Positions 62,496-64,000 of a stretch of DNA of 64,000 nucleotides are shown piece after piece. Source of the stretch: Bacillus sp. B-jedd (GTDB lineage Bacteria; Bacillota; Bacilli; Bacillales; Cytobacillaceae). A program made the position numbers and the translations under genes. Below the pieces are notes generated by a model, which saw only the letters and a list, made by a program, of their open reading frames with translations, had not been told where the DNA came from and ran no database searches. Location: assembly GCF_000821085.1 (NCBI RefSeq), contig NZ_CCXR01000001.1:2873001-2937000 (forward strand). The letters run 5' to 3'. The first letter of the stretch is position 1. Each line of letters starts with the position of its first letter.

Positions 62496-63764
62496 TTACT
62501 CCATGTTCTTAATCAGTTCATCACCGAATTCGGAGGTTTTCACTTCTTTAGCGCCATCCATCAGGCGGGCGAAGTCATATGTCACAACCTTGGAAGCAAT
62601 TGTTTTTTCCATTGATTTTACAATCATGTTCGCGGCTTCATTCCAGCCCAGGTGCTCAAGCATGAGAACGCCCGACAGAATGACCGAAGATGGGTTCACT
62701 TTATCAAGACCCGCGTATTTCGGAGCTGTACCATGTGTGGCTTCGAAAATAGCATGTCCTGTTTCATAATTGATATTGGCGCCTGGCGCGATCCCGATAC
62801 CGCCGACCTGTGCAGCCAATGCGTCAGAAATGTAATCGCCATTCAAGTTCATCGTTGCGACAACATCAAACTCTTTAGGACGTGTCAGGATTTGCTGAAG
62901 GAAGATATCTGCGATGGCGTCCTTCACAATGATTTTTCCGGCCGCTTCTGCATCTGCCTGAGCTTTATTCGCTGCATCGGTGCCTTCTTCATCTTTGATG
63001 CGGTCATACTGGGCCCAAGTGAAGACTTTATCGCTGAATTCTTTTTCAGCAAGCTCATAGCCCCAGTTTTTAAATGCGCCTTCAGTGTATTTCATGATGT
63101 TTCCTTTATGTACGAGCGTCAGCGATTTGCGGCCTTCCTTGATCGCATAATTGATGGCTGCGCGTACTAACCGGGAAGTTCCTTCTTCCGAGACAGGCTT
63201 AATGCCGATTCCTGATGTTTCCGGGAAACGGATTTTATTGACTCCCATTTCTGTTTGAAGGAAGTTAATCAGCTTTTTCGCTTCATCGGATCCTTTTTGA
63301 TATTCAATTCCCGCATAAATATCTTCAGTATTTTCACGGAAAATAACCATGTCTGTGTCCTGTGGCCTTTTAACTGGTGAAGGCACGCCTTCGAACCATC
63401 TTACTGGGCGCAGGCAGACGAAAAGATCAAGAACCTGGCGTAACGCAACATTCAGAGAGCGGATTCCTCCGCCAACAGGAGTTGTCAAAGGCCCCTTAAT
63501 CGCAATCAAATATTCATTGATGACATCAAGGGTTTCTTGTGGAAGCCACTCCCCTGTCTGGTCAAACGCTTTTTGTCCGGCGAGGACTTCCTTCCAGGCG
63601 ATTTTTTTCTCGCCCTTGTAGGCTTTTTCAACTGCTGCATCAAGAACTCTTACAGATGCGGCCCAGATGTCAGGACCCGTTCCGTCTCCCTCGATAAAAG
63701 GAACAACAGGATTGTTTGGTACATTTAATACTCCATTTTGAACCGTAATTTTTTCACCTTGCAT
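62496..63764 (-). CDS. icd: Isocitrate dehydrogenase (NADP)
   Basis: The product has 422 residues. [18 protein letters not shown] start ([20 protein letters not shown]), substrate loop [20 protein letters not shown] with the Ser contacting isocitrate, [19 protein letters not shown] and [12 protein letters not shown] are canonical. It makes 2-oxoglutarate and NADPH. GGAGG before the ATG at 63764. Middle gene of citZ-icd-mdh. Confidence 0.97.
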   Translation of the reverse strand: MQGEKITVQNGVLNVPNNPVVPFIEGDGTGPDIWAASVRVLDAAVEKAYKGEKKIAWKEVLAGQKAFDQTGEWLPQETLDVINEYLIAIKGPLTTPVGGGIRSLNVALRQVLDLFVCLRPVRWFEGVPSPVKRPQDTDMVIFRENTEDIYAGIEYQKGSDEAKKLINFLQTEMGVNKIRFPETSGIGIKPVSEEGTSRLVRAAINYAIKEGRKSLTLVHKGNIMKYTEGAFKNWGYELAEKEFSDKVFTWAQYDRIKDEEGTDAANKAQADAEAAGKIIVKDAIADIFLQQILTRPKEFDVVATMNLNGDYISDALAAQVGGIGIAPGANINYETGHAIFEATHGTAPKYAGLDKVNPSSVILSGVLMLEHLGWNEAANMIVKSMEKTIASKVVTYDFARLMDGAKEVKTSEFGDELIKNME

Positions 63765-63793
63765 TGTCGATTCTCCCTCCACTGTTCAAACAT

Positions 63794-63822
63794 AAAGGTT
63801 AGAAGGCGGCCTCCTAACCTTT
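63794..63822 (-). terminator. Intercistronic hairpin between citZ and icd
   Basis: AAAGGTTAG and CTAACCTTT pair around a GC-rich loop; the minus side has only TTTA, so it likely attenuates rather than stops the citZ transcript. Confidence 0.5.
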
Positions 63823-63914
63823 CAAATATCGGAACCGGCTGGCCAGCCCCGGAATTTCCATTGCATACTTATTACAACAATTTTTCCGGCAAAAGTAAAC
63901 TAATCCGCTAAGGA

Positions 63915-64000
63915 TCAGCGCATACCAATCGGAACGTATTTTTGCATACCCGGGCCGTTGTACTCTGCGCGCGGACGAATAAGCCTATTATTGTCATATT
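63915..64000 (-). CDS. citZ: Citrate synthase, C-terminal end (partial)
   Basis: The last 27 codons run off the right edge (YDNNRLIRPRAEYNGPGMQK, YVPIGMR, stop at 63915). The NNRLIRPRAEYxGP ending is characteristic of Bacillus CitZ. It is the first gene of citZ-icd-mdh and condenses acetyl-CoA with oxaloacetate. Confidence 0.9.
   Translation of the reverse strand, partial: YDNNRLIRPRAEYNGPGMQKYVPIGMR

Overview
The window is chromosomal DNA of a spore-forming, low-to-mid GC Gram-positive rod of the family Bacillaceae. The evidence is the near-complete gene order known from Bacillus subtilis (sdhCAB, lysC, uvrC, trxA, etfAB, mutS2, pheST, infC-rpmI-rplT, thrS, dnaBI, gapB, polA, phoPR, citZ-icd-mdh), sporulation and germination genes (gerM, gerE, sspI, ytxC, ytaF), strong GGAGG ribosome binding sites with many TTG/GTG starts, and T-box, L-box and L20-leader regulation. 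It is not B. subtilis itself: a class D sortase, a YsnF-type stress gene and several repeat families sit where that species has other or no genes. I cannot name the species.

Layout. 1-5.3 kb is the integrase end of a prophage or related integrative element: a replication protein carrying an iteron-like cluster, AbrB-like and antirepressor genes, tiny coupled genes, a Cro-like/ImmR-like divergent switch with palindromic operators, an ImmA metalloprotease and a tyrosine integrase next to the 3' end of tRNA-Arg(UCU). The rest of the element lies left of the window. 5.4-11.6 kb: ysnB, rdgB, rph, gerM, racE, a MarR regulator, gerE, a thioesterase and a sortase. 11.8-12.95 kb: a noncoding array of 22 units with a 52-bp period. 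13-20.5 kb: sdhCAB, yslB, lysC under a lysine riboswitch, uvrC. 20.6-26.7 kb: trxA and the fatty-acid beta-oxidation genes (fadR-fadB-etfB-etfA from a promoter with a FadR box; lcfA separate). 27-33.8 kb: yshE, mutS2, polX, cvpA, zapA, then a 21-bp tandem array upstream of the divergent rnhC. 33.9-46.5 kb: pheST (T-box), an rRNA-type methyltransferase, sspI, M42 peptidase, dUTPase, ysdB/ysdA, infC-rpmI-rplT, ysnF, thrS (T-box). 46.6-54.4 kb: ytxC, dnaI, dnaB, nrdR, a hypothetical gene, speD, gapB, coaE, ytaF. 54.6-64 kb: mutM, polA, phoR, phoP, a MaoC-like gene, mdh, icd and the end of citZ.

Almost all host genes are on the minus strand. The functional themes are central metabolism (TCA cycle, gluconeogenic GapB, fatty-acid oxidation with its electron-transfer flavoprotein), DNA replication and repair, translation factors, and sporulation/germination. 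The least explained parts are noncoding: the 52-bp hairpin array beside the sortase gene, the 21-bp array upstream of rnhC, three copies of an inverted-repeat (MITE-like) element, one of them between the thrS T-box terminator and the thrS start, and a structured leader upstream of speD whose C-run could mask the ribosome binding site.
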